This document shows, piece by piece, positions 45,555-56,251 of a stretch of 64,000 nt of DNA (positions within the stretch are counted from its first letter, which is position 1; each line of letters begins with the position of its first letter). Under the pieces are notes generated by a model. It was not told the origin of the DNA. It did no database searches and saw only the letters and a list, made by a program, of their open reading frames with translations. The position numbers were made by a program, and so were the translations under genes. The stretch is from Vermamoeba vermiformis. Taxonomy: Eukaryota; Tubulinea; Echinamoebida. Location of the stretch: NCBI GenBank assembly GCA_045837725.1, contig JBEWZL010000272.1, positions 62,001 to 126,000 of the forward strand, written 5' to 3'.

Positions 45555-47435
45555 CTATTTATGTACGCGAAATTTTAAATGTAAAGGTCGCACGTTTTTC
45601 TGCGGTTTTCTCTCAGGCACGGCTTGCACCGTCCGTAAGTTGGTTTGTAGCGAGATTAAGCGCGAGATATTGCTTTGAAGCGGCGCCACTGCCTCTACGT
45701 CTAAGAGCACCAACCTCTCTAACGCCAATTTAGGCACATTAGCCACGTGATCGATGAACTGTGCTGCTGTCCCAGGTTGTGAGTGACAGTTTACACGACA
45801 AGCCAATGATCGTAATCGTGTTAATTGTGAGAAGGATGGGTATCCACAGATCTTCAGTTCGAGCACTTCGAGACTGGTCAGCGAGTCAATTCCACTGATG
45901 TTGTGGCACGGCAAGTGTTGCAGTCCGGGCGAGGGAGCGGAACAACTCGGACACTGCAGACGAAGTAATGTCACGTGCTGCAATGATGATATGTCCACTG
46001 ACTGCTGCAGAGTGAAGTTGATCAATACTAAACTTTCCAAATTTGGTAATGCGTTGCAAAGTCCTTCCAAGTTGAAATTGAGTGTCGGCTGGTTGGATAA
46101 CGATTTGAATTGCAAGTCTTTCAAATGGCTCAATTTTGCCAAATAAGGCAGAATATCTACCATTGTGTCTAAACAAGCGAAATCTAACTTCGTCAAGTTA
46201 GCTAACACTGATAACTTGGAGATCTGTTCTTCTTTCTGGATGCACTCCAAAATCGGCAATTCCAAATCTTTCAATCGCACCAATTGGTCTACTGGCAGTG
46301 ATTGCAATGGTTCTTTGTAATGAACCTTCAATTGCGTTAAATTTGTGCAATGGTTGAGATTTTCTAACTTGACGTAAAGATCGACGTTCACTATCGCAAG
46401 ACTTTCCAAATTAGGAAACTTCTGCAAATCCACAGTTTTGATTCTAGAACACCTGTAGAGATTCAACCGCCGTAAATTTGTTGTTACGGAGTATAGGCCG
46501 TCGTGGAAAAGATACGACCAACTCAAGGACAAGTCTTTGAGCTCAGTCAACTGTGAGATGTGATGTAGCGCGTTGTTTGATAAGACACTGGACTGCACGC
46601 TTAACTTTGTCAGATGTCTTTGCGAGAGTTCTTTGCAAAGACCGAGGAACTCTACGTCGTCAATGCCAACAAAGCACGAAACTCCACCAATGCCGTGAGA
46701 TGTTTCGTCAATTGCAGCGTGTTGACCGATCCTGCTTCGCACATAGACAAATGCAAGGCTTTGAGTCTATCGAGATGTTTCAACGGCAGCAGTTCCACTA
46801 AACAAAAAATCAGGGGTCAATTGACGTGATTACAGGATCCAAAATATTATCAAAATCGTATTTAGTTTAGGTGCACTTATTATAGCAGTACTTACGCCCT
46901 AACGCAGCACCCTCAGCTTGCGTAAACGATGAAATATTCGGACATTTTTTCAACAGCGATAGAGTCTTGCGCGCTGCAATCAAATCGGGTGCGCGTAAAT
47001 TCATTATTTCAAGCGCGTTGGGCGTTTCCTGGTACCAGGAATTTGATACCGCTTGCAACCTAAATAGAATTTTATTAAAGATTTAATTTTAATTATAATA
47101 ATAAAGCTTTATCACATTAGGACTGCTTTATTTCCGAAAAATTCTATTTCAGAATTTTTGAGCCGAATTCTGGGCACAAATTAATTTTTAAGTAAGATCT
47201 ACCTTATTGCGATATATAACTTGACTTACCGAACAGCGTCTTTCCAACTTAAGTAAGAAAAAATATTGTAGCGTATTTCTTTAGGTAAACCACGAAACGC
47301 ATCTGAATCTTCGAGACTTTCTCCGTAACCTAGCTTTGGCCGCTTTAAGTCCTTTGAAATGTCGTCTGAACGATCCTTATTAATAAAATCATCTGCAAAA
47401 TCGTCGTATTTTCGCTTTTGTGCTTCTGTAGACAT
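45555..47435 (-). CDS. F-box/LRR protein, copy A (frame break)
   Basis: Three exons (47230-47435, 46896-47059, 45555-46797). The start MSTEAQKRKYDD is chosen because the neighbouring paralogue starts MSVEAPRKRSYDN. An F-box follows (GLPKEIRYNIFSYLSWKDAV), then the linker LQAVSNSWYQETPNALE, and about 14 irregular leucine-rich repeats (LTELKDLSLSWSYL, NLRRLNLYRCSRIKTVDL, SLTSLEVLELKICGYPSFS). The plan is that of FBXL-type substrate receptors of SCF ubiquitin ligases. Near 46680 the frame moves by one base (exons sum to two over a multiple of three), consistent with one missing base. Upstream of the break the exon reads ELLPLKHLDRLKALHLSM in the first frame. The tail is basic. It sits 100 bp from its paralogue in tandem. 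Confidence 0.72.
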
Positions 47436-47535
47436 GGCGCTCTCATAATGCCCAAAGTTTTCGGCCTTTGCCGAAAACCCACAACTTACTGGCACATTTT
47501 ACTTATATAAAATGCTAAAATACAATGGTAGCGTC

Positions 47536-49480
47536 TCATAACGAAAGGCTGAATTTGTCATCATCGCTCCACTCGGCAGCTTCTTTCTCTTTTTCTTTGA
47601 GCTCATCCGCGTACTGCTGCATCGACCTCTTGAAGCCCATCAAAGATGAAGTATGATAGTTAGAACGGCTCTTTTCGGGAGATGGTGCCGTGCCTACGAG
47701 TAACTCTTGTAACGACGTCTGCAACGTAATTAAACGAGTGATGCTATCGTGGATACTTTTTTCTGCCACGCCTGTTATTTGGAACTTCTCTAACGCTAAC
47801 TTGGGTACGTTAGCCACGTGATCGATGAACTGTGCTGCTGTCACAGGTTGTGAGTGACAGTTCACACGGTAAGTCAGTGATCGTAATCGCGTCAGTTGCG
47901 ACAAGGACGGGTATCCACAGATCTTCAGTTCGAGCACTTCGAGATTGGTCAGCGAGTCAATGCCACTGATTTTGTGGCACGGCAAGTGTTGCAGTCCGGG
48001 CAGGTGAGCGGAGCAATTCGGACAGTCGATAACTAGCGCCGTCAAATGTCGTAACGGTGAGATATTCGGTGCTGATTGGGGTGCCATCCATCCATCCAGG
48101 GTCAAGCTTTCCAAATTTGGCAAGGCATTGCACAAGTCATCAATAGGAAAGTATGCCCTAATGAACGATTTTATAAACAGTGCCTTCAGTTGAGTCAAGC
48201 TCCATAGCGATGAAAAGTTGCTGGCTGGTGAAGGATTGATTAAATCGAGCTTTGTGAGGTGAATCAACGGTGTTAAATTATCGAACTGCTCGTTCGTCGA
48301 GATTTCTGGGTGCATAATGCATTCAAGATCTAGCAATTGAGTCATTTTATGAATCGGCAGTGCTGTCATTGGGAATTTGATATTAGGCTTCAATTGCGTT
48401 AAATTTCCACATTGAGTGATTTTCGCTAAGGCTACAGTCCATGCCGGGTTCTGAACTGTCAAGCTTTCCAAATAAGGAAATAAAGATACATCAAACCCTC
48501 GAATGCTGTGGCATTCATAAAGATTCAACCGCCGCAAATTAGTTGACAAGGGAGGTAGTCCACAGCGTGAATTTTTCAGCGTGAAATCTTTTAGTCCAGT
48601 TAGCAATGATAAGCTCTCCAATCCACGGGAAGTTATTACATTTGTGTCTAATGTCAATCTGGTCAAATGTCTTTGCGAAAATTGAACGCAAAAGTAAGAA
48701 AATATTTCGTCGGCATTAGTGTAATATCCCGTATCTTTCGTTGCCCAAGTCAAGTCCTCCAATGCCTTCAATATGTTCTATCATCTGCTTGAAATCTTCA
48801 AAGTTGCTAACTTGTGTGTGCAGCGATGTCAGTCGATTTAACTGAAACTGACTCAATGCCATTAGCGCCACTATTGCATTTGAAAAATATCAGAATTTGC
48901 ACCAAAACGATATTAAACATTTCTTAAATAAGTTAAACTGCTACTTACGGTGAAATTGATAATAAGGACTACCATACAATTGTGTCAGCGAAGAGATATT
49001 CTTGCTCTTTGATAATATCCACGAAATGTCTCGTGCGTCATTGAGTTCATCGGGTTTAAAATGCAATACTTTTAAGCCATTCATTGTTTCTTGGTACCAC
49101 ATGCTTGATACGGCTCGCAAACTATGACACACAAGAGAGTGTTAGCCACTTTTCGTTATGATAAAAATATTTATGTTCTATCTTAAGATAGAATTGGCAC
49201 TAATTAAATCAGCTTGAAAGATATGATACGTAAGAATTATTATATAAAAAAATTAAAATAATTCAGAAAATTATGAACTTGGTTTGTCCACTTACCGAAC
49301 AGCGTCTTTCCAATTTAAATATGAGAAAATATTTTCTCGTAACTCTGCGGGTAAAACCAGAAGCGGATTCGAATCTAGGGAGCTGTCTGGATCCTGCTTC
49401 TGTCTTTTTTGTTCTCTCTCATCTTGATCGTTTTGAGCGACGTTATCATAGCTTCGTTTGCGTGGTGCTTCAACCGACAT
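47536..49480 (-). CDS. F-box/LRR protein, copy B (frame break)
   Basis: Three exons (49296-49480, 48949-49121, 47536-48870) with the same intron positions and phases as copy A. The F-box reads VLPAELRENIFSYLNWKDAV, and the linker RAVSSMWYQETMNGLKV. The LRR part shares long near-identical stretches with copy A, such as LEVLELKICGYPS and LTRLRSL, and HLPCHKISGIDSL in both. The C-terminus is different: an acidic/basic tail (ADELKEKEKEAAEWSDDDKF). Near 48770 the frame shifts by one base in the direction opposite to copy A (exons sum to one over a multiple of three). The shared gene structure and close identity at the 3' half suggest a recent tandem duplication, perhaps with gene conversion. It is likely an SCF substrate receptor. 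Confidence 0.72.
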
Positions 49481-49659
49481 TGGATTACAACAAAAAACGC
49501 AAGGATTTTTCAAATCAAAAGCGCAAACGTTTTACGGAAAGAACTAAATTTATAAACTAGAAGTACAATGAAAAAAAGAGATAGCATTCCAATACAACTA
49601 CAAGCGTGTAGTCCCGATGCAGTGGGTTTGTATTGAAGTGCGGGTCAGATCTCGATAAC

Positions 49660-52047
49660 TTAGAGCAACAAGAGACCACCGAAGAGAGCAACAGCAGCAG
49701 CGCACACTTGAGCAGCGTGGGCAGAAGAGGCAATGGGAGTCTTAGGCTCGTTAGGAAGAGTACCATCGGCGCTGATAGCGAAGTTTTGGATCTCGTGGCT
49801 GGAAGCTTGTTCGCCCATCAAAGATCGCTTCTTAGCAGGGAGATTGATCTTGGATTCAATCTGGATGTAGAAGGTGCCGGACTTGAGCGTGGCCAAAGGA
49901 GCAGCGCTGAAAGAAACGCCAGAGTTGACCGATGACAAACCGTTAATAGCGTCGTAGACAGCGGTGGCGAATTGATCTTCGAGGACACCAGTAGTGATTT
50001 GACCGTTGAGCACGAGGCGAGAAAGAGGACGAATGTTCCAAGTTTGAGCAGTGCAGCCCAATTGGTTGTTAGTGGGGTTGTAGACAGGAGCAGATCCGTC
50101 AACAGTGTAGCACAACCACACGTTGTAGATGCTGTTGGCATAAGAGTTTTGATCTTGATTGTTTTGAATGGTGACGGTGCTTTTAACGAAGATAGTGTCG
50201 AGCGAAGTGTAAGTGGTCTTTTGTTGAGATCCAGTGAAGGCGTTAGAATCCCAGAAAGACAGGACGGTAGGCAAGGTCAAACCGTTGTTGTTGTACGAGT
50301 TGCTAACGGACAGCGAGAGGGTGAATTGAGCGGTGACGGTTTGAGTCGCAGTGCCGTCAGTACGAGTGAATGAGATGGCGTAAGCACCGGAGTAGTCAGT
50401 GACTGGAGTAGAGGTCTTGAAGGTCCAGATCTGTTGTTGAGTGTTGGAAGGAGTAGGGTTGGCAGCAGCAAGATCAACACCGTTGGGCTTAGTTCCGACA
50501 GAAGGAGAGGTCAAGCTGAAAAAATTGGAGGTCAGATCTTGCTCAAAAAATAATTCGAAGTAAATGTTAAATTAAAACTTACTAGTAGCCAGTGTTCATG
50601 GCGTTGGTAGCAAGAGACATGGCGAGGTTACCATCGGCTTGAATATAGAGCGAGGAGATCGAGAAAGCGAAGATGTTGTTGTCAGTACCAGAGCTGATCG
50701 AGGTCGAAGAGACGGAGAATGAAACAAAGAAGGGCATAGTGAATTGAACAGTTTGGAAACCAGCAGAAGCGTCCAAGGGGTTAACAGCCTTAACAGCAGT
50801 GACGTAGAGAGTACCTAAAACGCATCCGATCAGGAAATTATTCTTTTTTTAGACCTGAAATTAATCCTTACCGTTATATTGAATGGAGTTACCGACAATA
50901 GTGCGTATGATAGAGGGAGTAGTACCATCAGCTTGCTTGCAGCTCAATAAGTCGTTGAAGGAGAATCCGGGAGTGGTGTAAGTAACCTTATCGCAACCAT
51001 TGCTGGAAACGGTCCATTTGGGAGAACTATTTGAATAATTTTGATTAGAATATGTCCGCAATTCACGGTTTGGAGGTCATTGCCAAGAAAGGAAATTGAA
51101 AAATTCCGTGGCAAGATCCGAAAATACATTAAAATACTTACGAAGAGCCAATACGATAGGCCAAGTAGTTCTTGCTGTTAAGAGCACCAGAGTAAGTAGC
51201 AGAAGGAGCGGCGTTCCAAAATTCGGCGAAGTTTCTACCGCTGAGATCAGCAGCTTGTCTGTTCTCGCAGTTGGTAGCAGCCAAACCATTAGTACCTAAA
51301 TAAGTAAATATGAGTACGTCTACTCGGCTACGACACTATTATCGCAATAATTACCCTTAGCGTAATCACTAGTGAAGGGAGCAAAGTCAATAACCCAAGT
51401 GTAGCCTTGGAGCAAGTATTTTGCAACAATATCGAAGTGGAACAATTGTTGGTTGTTGTCGTATTCGATAGTGATAACAGGTTGAGGAGGAGAAACAGTC
51501 GAGGTACCAACAGGGTTGAAGATGGCAGAACAAGTAGGATCTGAAGTCAATCTGTTGCCGACTAAAATTTAAATTCGTTAAAAACCATTCTATCGCGATT
51601 AATTGATAAAAAACTTACCCTTGAGCGAAGAGCTGCTGTAGACGTTTTCAGCATTGCCGTTGTTGGTGTCAACAGTCTTCAAGTTAATGTAGATCGTGTA
51701 GTCCTCTGGGAGTGGGGTGGCAAAGGTCTCGACAATAGTATTGACAGCTTGAGGACTGTTGATTTGGGTCCAAGTCAATATTTCGGTGCTACCAGCAGAA
51801 TGCCAATTGAGTAGAAAACATTAATACCAGCCAAAGAGCCTAAACCGCTCAAATCCGCTCGGAAGGACAAGAAGTAGGCTACAGAAACATTATAAATTAA
51901 TATTTGCGTTGTATTATTAATTGAGATGTACTTACGAGATGTCTGACGATCAATATTAGAGATGAAGCCGTGATTGATCGTTTGAGCATTGGCAAGAGCT
52001 AAGATCGCAAGTACGAAGAAAGCGAATGAACGGATAGAGCGAGCCAT
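49660..52047 (-). CDS. Large secreted GPI-type surface protein (frame break)
   Basis: Seven exons (51936-52047, 51619-51878, 51355-51561, 51142-51295, 50872-51026, 50583-50814, 49660-50515) give about 658 residues. A signal peptide (MARSIRSFAFFVLAILALAN) is followed by a Ser/Thr/Asn-rich, beta-strand-like ectodomain without a known module and a hydrophobic C-terminal end (VCAAAVALFGGLLLL) typical of GPI anchoring. Codons are strongly biased to GCT, ACT, AAC, AAG and TTC, more than in other genes here, so I infer very high expression. In exon 2, near 51815, the frame changes by one base at a run of four T on the coding strand; with one more T the chain reads VFLLNWHSAGSTEILTW, and exon lengths then sum to a multiple of three. 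A coat, adhesion or extracellular-matrix role is inferred. Confidence 0.75.
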
Positions 52048-52892
52048 AATTGACCAATTAAGTTACTAACTGATCAACTTGTTGTTGCTTGTTTGTTTGT
52101 TGATTAGAAATGACGACCGGACTTGCTATTTATTCTTGTAACGGAATATTCGGCCAAAGGAACAATTGACCAGCATGCCACGAATAGACGCAGAGATTAG
52201 GACCTGAGATTTATATTGTTCAGCTCTAAATAGAAATTGCGGATTATCTGATCCAAAATATTACCAAATTAAGAACGGAATAATAATAAATCGGTTGTCG
52301 TTCACGAATATTAAACGGGTAAAAACCGATACGTATGTCTCGAATATAATTTTTGCTATTAATGCACGGATGCACTCCTTCTAAAAATACTCGACGGAGT
52401 TTACAATCTAACTAATGCCTCATTGTTATTGCACATTCGAGTATTAGTAAACCTAATTAATCTATGTCATATGATGAAGACATACATTATGGACTCAATA
52501 AGGCGAAAGTGGAAGTATTCCTAAGATTCACAAATTTCATGCGATCCATTTTTAAAAGTCTCGCTACTCCATGAATGATTCAAGAACGATAATTTATCGC
52601 GCTGAAGACGACAAATAGACGTAATATGGCGTGCAAATAAGCAATAGGTAAGTTATATAAGGTGTCTTAACGTACCATAGTACACTACGGGTGTCAATTG
52701 AATCCACTTTTGAGATGCTTTGTGCACGTGCTTAATTATAGAAGTACTATTGCACTATTGCGCTCCAATACGCTTTCAATTGCTTCTCAGCGTTACTTTG
52801 TAACCCAGCAGTGGATTTGATCTGGATGTGTTCAGCACTAAATCGGTCAATGTGAGCTTAACGTAAATATTCCGTTATCTAATACGTACGAG
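52048..52892. promoter_or_regulatory. Long upstream region of the surface-protein gene
   Basis: This 845-bp gap separates diverging genes and is the longest ordinary AT-rich gap. Given the strong codon bias of the minus-strand gene, it may hold a strong promoter; the first 60 bases before that start carry TTAATTGACCAATTAAG-like words and a TTGTTTG repeat. No gene or RNA was recognised. Confidence 0.4.
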
Positions 52893-53338
52893 ATGAACGG
52901 AGAGCTTACATCGAGATATTATTATGGCCCATTTGAATATATCTCTCAAGAGCGGCATATTAAGTGTTTAAATATATCGAAAATTTTCGCTTTGGAAGTA
53001 AGTCCAAGCACTCTAGCTGCAGTGAGATCGCGAGATACAGACTTAATATGCCGCTACAGCTGTGCATATATTGAAATGATACAAAGGCTGTTAGGTAGGT
53101 GCAACTAGCTCATCTGGGCAAAACTACAATAACAGGTCAGTAAAGGATTAATATATTGTGCAATAGTCTTTGTAGCAAAGACGTTAAAATTGTAGCACGG
53201 ACTAGCGCAATTAAATTTGCCATCACTAAACGAAGCTTGAATTCGGATGTAAAATCAAACGTATTGCTGATCTCTACTGTTATCATTTGTCGCTCTTGCA
53301 AGTATTATTTTAATATTTATTTTATTATTATTACGTAA
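52893..53338 (+). CDS. Possible two-exon gene of unknown function
   Basis: Exon 52893-53094 begins MNGELTSRYYYGPFEYISQE and ends IEMIQRLL. With an 86-bp intron (GTAGGT donor, acceptor GCAAAG at 53180) it joins in frame to DVKIVARTSAIKFAITKRSL, giving 119 residues. The first exon looks coding (even spread of residues, charged helices), but the last 20 residues are of low-complexity hydrophobic type, so the 3' end may be different, for instance a further intron at a GTATTA donor near 53301. I do not recognise the protein. It lies upstream of EMC6 on the same strand. Confidence 0.35.
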
Positions 53339-53595
53339 ATAAATAATATTTCGCTTGATTATTAATTTTTGGCGCAAATCCGGCAGAACGCTATTAAACT
53401 TACCCATCCTTACAATTCTCGGATATCATTTCGTGGTTTCATAGGCGCTTGGTCCATCTTATCACAGCATTATTGTTGTGCTGTGGGGAGAACGCAGGCC
53501 TTTCTGAAAAATGATTTCTTGGGCAGATCTTGTTTGCTCGCAAGAACCCGACGGACTAACACGAATCAATTGTATATTAATATACTATATTCAAG

Positions 53596-54244
53596 ATGAT
53601 GATGCCTATGGGTCCTCCTCAACCTGAGGCTCCTCAACCTGCTGTTGATGAAGCCTTCTCCGCTAAAAATATCGAAAACAATAATCTCATTTTAAATAAC
53701 AGGTAATTAATAATGAATATTAATTAACTATATGGATATATACAAATTCTGACGGGTTGTAGGCACTAAGCCTTCATAGAAAATTTTATTTGATTTTAGA
53801 AATTATTTTTCTACATCCAGGTTTTATAAATTAATATTAATCGTATATTTAGTCGTACATTGGTCTCATTAGCCGGTGGATGCGCTGCTGGAATTTTTGG
53901 ATTTACAGGTATGAATATTTAGTAAGATCAATTCCAACGCAATATTTATTCGATTTAATTTAGGTCTATATGGATTTTTGTTCTATTTTATTGTCAGCTC
54001 GTTAGTAGGAGTTTTTATTATGCTTCAAACTGGATTTCAACACACCACTTTTTTCCGCACCACATCCGCTTTGTTTTTGGAAGGACTTAGCACTGGTCTA
54101 TTCGTAAGTTTACTATTTTTAACCTCTTATACGAATAACTTGCTCTTTGGTAATAATAATAAACCCGAATACTGATGGATCTGTTCTCAGACTTACATCA
54201 TGTTCTGGACGCTGACCTACAATATCGTGCATATCTACGTGTAA
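53596..54244 (+). CDS. EMC6: ER membrane protein complex subunit 6
   Basis: Exons 53596-53702, 53853-53908, 53964-54103 and 54191-54244 give 118 residues. A short Pro/Met-rich N-terminus (MMMPMGPPQPEAPQ) leads to the EMC6 core: NNLILNNSRTLVSLAGGCAA, GIFGFTGLYGFLFYFIVSSL, then FFRTTSALFLEGLSTGLFTY and IMFWTLTYNIVHIYV at the end. The pattern LxGxxAGIxGxTGLYGFxFY with a closing FTYxxFWTxxYxxVHVY is specific to EMC6. Two or three membrane helices are visible. The EMC inserts tail-anchored and first helices of multi-pass proteins into the ER. The run of start Mets makes the exact start uncertain by two residues. Confidence 0.95.
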
Positions 54245-55392
54245 ATAAAAATCATAGTATTAACTTACATTCTATTTTATGATGCCAATGAGAACCAACA
54301 AAACAGATTCGCATCGTGTGAGCTCGACTAATGTGTACCTATTAAATTGTGCACAGTTCTAACTAGCCTCTCAGTCATAATACCACTTTGACCGCGACAT
54401 CAAAACTATCGAGATCACGATTAACACCTATCAACGCTCGTATGATCACCGAGGACACCAGGCACGACCCCACCACCGAGCCACATTTGTTGCCGATTAA
54501 ACCATGTTAGCAGAAGAGACATATTAGGCGGCTGCTCCCAAGGCACGAGAAGTAGCAAAAAAGACACCCAGAGGGAGAAGACGCAAGGATCGCATAAACG
54601 TAACAGTCACCAAAAACTCCCAACTCCAAGCTAGGGTGTAGTTATGTAGTATACCAGGCCCGAACCGGCCCGCAGAACGTTATCGCCAAAATTAACGAAT
54701 CGCCCAAGGGGAGAACCAGTTTCGCCCAGACTCATCGCATAAAAGCGATCGCCACTGCGTCAGACGAGATTCAACTAACTACTTCATCAGTGCGAAGTGG
54801 AGGTGAAATTTTGGCACCCACAGAACAAGAGGGGAACCCGCACGAAGACGCTCTCACACCACAACACAGGTTTAAAAATATCGATATATTGATTTTGTTT
54901 TTTTTTCGTGGCTGCCAAACTCAACGTGTCACGCGCGCACCGCGGGGCGCGACGGAATTTGATGTCCTTCTATTTTCCTTCCAAATGCACTGCGGAGGAT
55001 GAGTTAGCTTGCATGCGGAGTTTACCAGTATGGCGCCGGACGCTGACAGCAGTGCGGGACCCGACCTCCGCAACAACAACCGATCTAATTGCAATTCCTC
55101 TTTTTGAATGCCCTAGACATCGCCGTTCTCTTTTACTACGTTTCGGCACCTGCCCCGTAGCTGCACTGCTTCGCTCCTGAATGCACTGGAGTAGGGACCA
55201 AGCATATCCACTGCCCCAGCCCCTTTCGGTGCCCCCACCTCAAGCAGTGCCCTTCAGAATAACGCTCCCATAAAAGAAAGAAAAGCCGAGGGCTCCTGCG
55301 GGCACCCAGCCGCCAGGCCGCCGAAACCAATTTTTTGTCCCACCAGCCTCCAGGCAGAAGTTCTACAGAAGCGACGCGATTGAGATCTTTGA
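54245..55392. other. Compositionally odd block before a headless gene
   Basis: From about 54380 to 55390 the DNA is much richer in G and C than neighbouring intergenic DNA and lacks the usual AT runs. No long open frame, splice pattern, tRNA or rRNA motif is seen; short frames at 54790-55180 look random. The block ends at the first exon-like sequence of the next gene, which lacks a start region. It may be a misjoined or foreign segment, a non-coding RNA locus or an old inserted element. I cannot decide among these. Confidence 0.5.
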
Positions 55393-56181
55393 ATGGCCAT
55401 TTTGACAGGCGAGACCCACGAGAGTGCCCACGACTACACGCACTTTGAACTCCTCTCAGATGTCGCTGTATTCACTGTCGGCAACACCTTGTACATCTAC
55501 AACATCTCAGCGGACATTTCAGTGACACAAGATTTCACTAACATTTTGGACATGCCCGCGCGTAGTGGAGTCGTTGCCGTGCTAGAACCTACGGCCATCA
55601 CTGTCATTCAACTCGGTGTAACGCCTCCTCAACAATACATCTTGGAACTTTCCGAGAGTGTGGCAGCAGTCTACGTTGATGTGTCAGGCCTGTTTATTCA
55701 CGCATTGTGGGCCGATGGTCGCATCGGAATCTACGAAATTGCCAACGCAACGATTGTTCCTCCCGTCCCTGACACACCATCACCTTCGCCGGATCCAAAC
55801 AGTCCTTCTCAACAAGCCCCGAACTCCAACAATACACCCTCCGGCAGTACTAGTCCCGGTGCTCCTTCAAGCTCCAACGCGCCAGGCAGTGCTAATGTCC
55901 CTGGCTCTAATGCACCTACTCCGTTGAACACTCCAACTCAATCCAACACTCCGACGCAATCCAGCACGCCAACTCAATCTAGCGCACCAAATCAGTCAAA
56001 CGCTCCTGCCGACGCTAACCAACCTACCGGATCCGAACCAACAGACTCAAGTGCACCTGTCAAAGGCTCCAACGGACCCACCAAGAGCCAACCTCCTGCT
56101 GAAGCTGGTAAAGTTAGCGCGTCAATTGTCTTAAGACCTTTGATGTCGTTAGTATTGTTGCTCGCTAGCTTGATCTTGTAA
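55393..56181 (+). CDS. GPI-type surface protein with propeller-like head, 5' end missing
   Basis: The open frame of 262 codons starts MAILTGETHESAHDY, but a good acceptor (TTTTGACAG at about 55409) suggests that the true exon begins at GCGAGACC and that upstream exons are absent. The first 120 residues look like one or two beta-propeller blades (VAVFTVGNTLYIYNIS, VVAVLEPTAITVIQLG, LFIHALWADGRIGIYEI). A Pro/Ser/Asn/Thr-rich stalk of about 110 residues follows with TPTQSNTPTQSS-type repeats, and a hydrophobic tail (VLRPLMSLVLLLASLIL) that fits a GPI signal. A surface protein needs a signal peptide, and none is present, so this is a 3' fragment or the end of a gene broken by the odd block upstream. 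Confidence 0.6.
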   Translation: MAILTGETHESAHDYTHFELLSDVAVFTVGNTLYIYNISADISVTQDFTNILDMPARSGVVAVLEPTAITVIQLGVTPPQQYILELSESVAAVYVDVSGLFIHALWADGRIGIYEIANATIVPPVPDTPSPSPDPNSPSQQAPNSNNTPSGSTSPGAPSSSNAPGSANVPGSNAPTPLNTPTQSNTPTQSSTPTQSSAPNQSNAPADANQPTGSEPTDSSAPVKGSNGPTKSQPPAEAGKVSASIVLRPLMSLVLLLASLIL

Positions 56182-56251
56182 CTCAACGATGGGCTCACAT
56201 TTTTCACTGAATAAATATTGACTCTTTGTCCCCAAGAATTTCTTGATTTTA

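Noticed and set aside
46680-48780. Programmed ribosomal frameshifting in the F-box/LRR paralogues
   Set aside because: The two shifts are in opposite directions, at different sites, and without a slippery heptamer plus structure; single-base sequence error is simpler.
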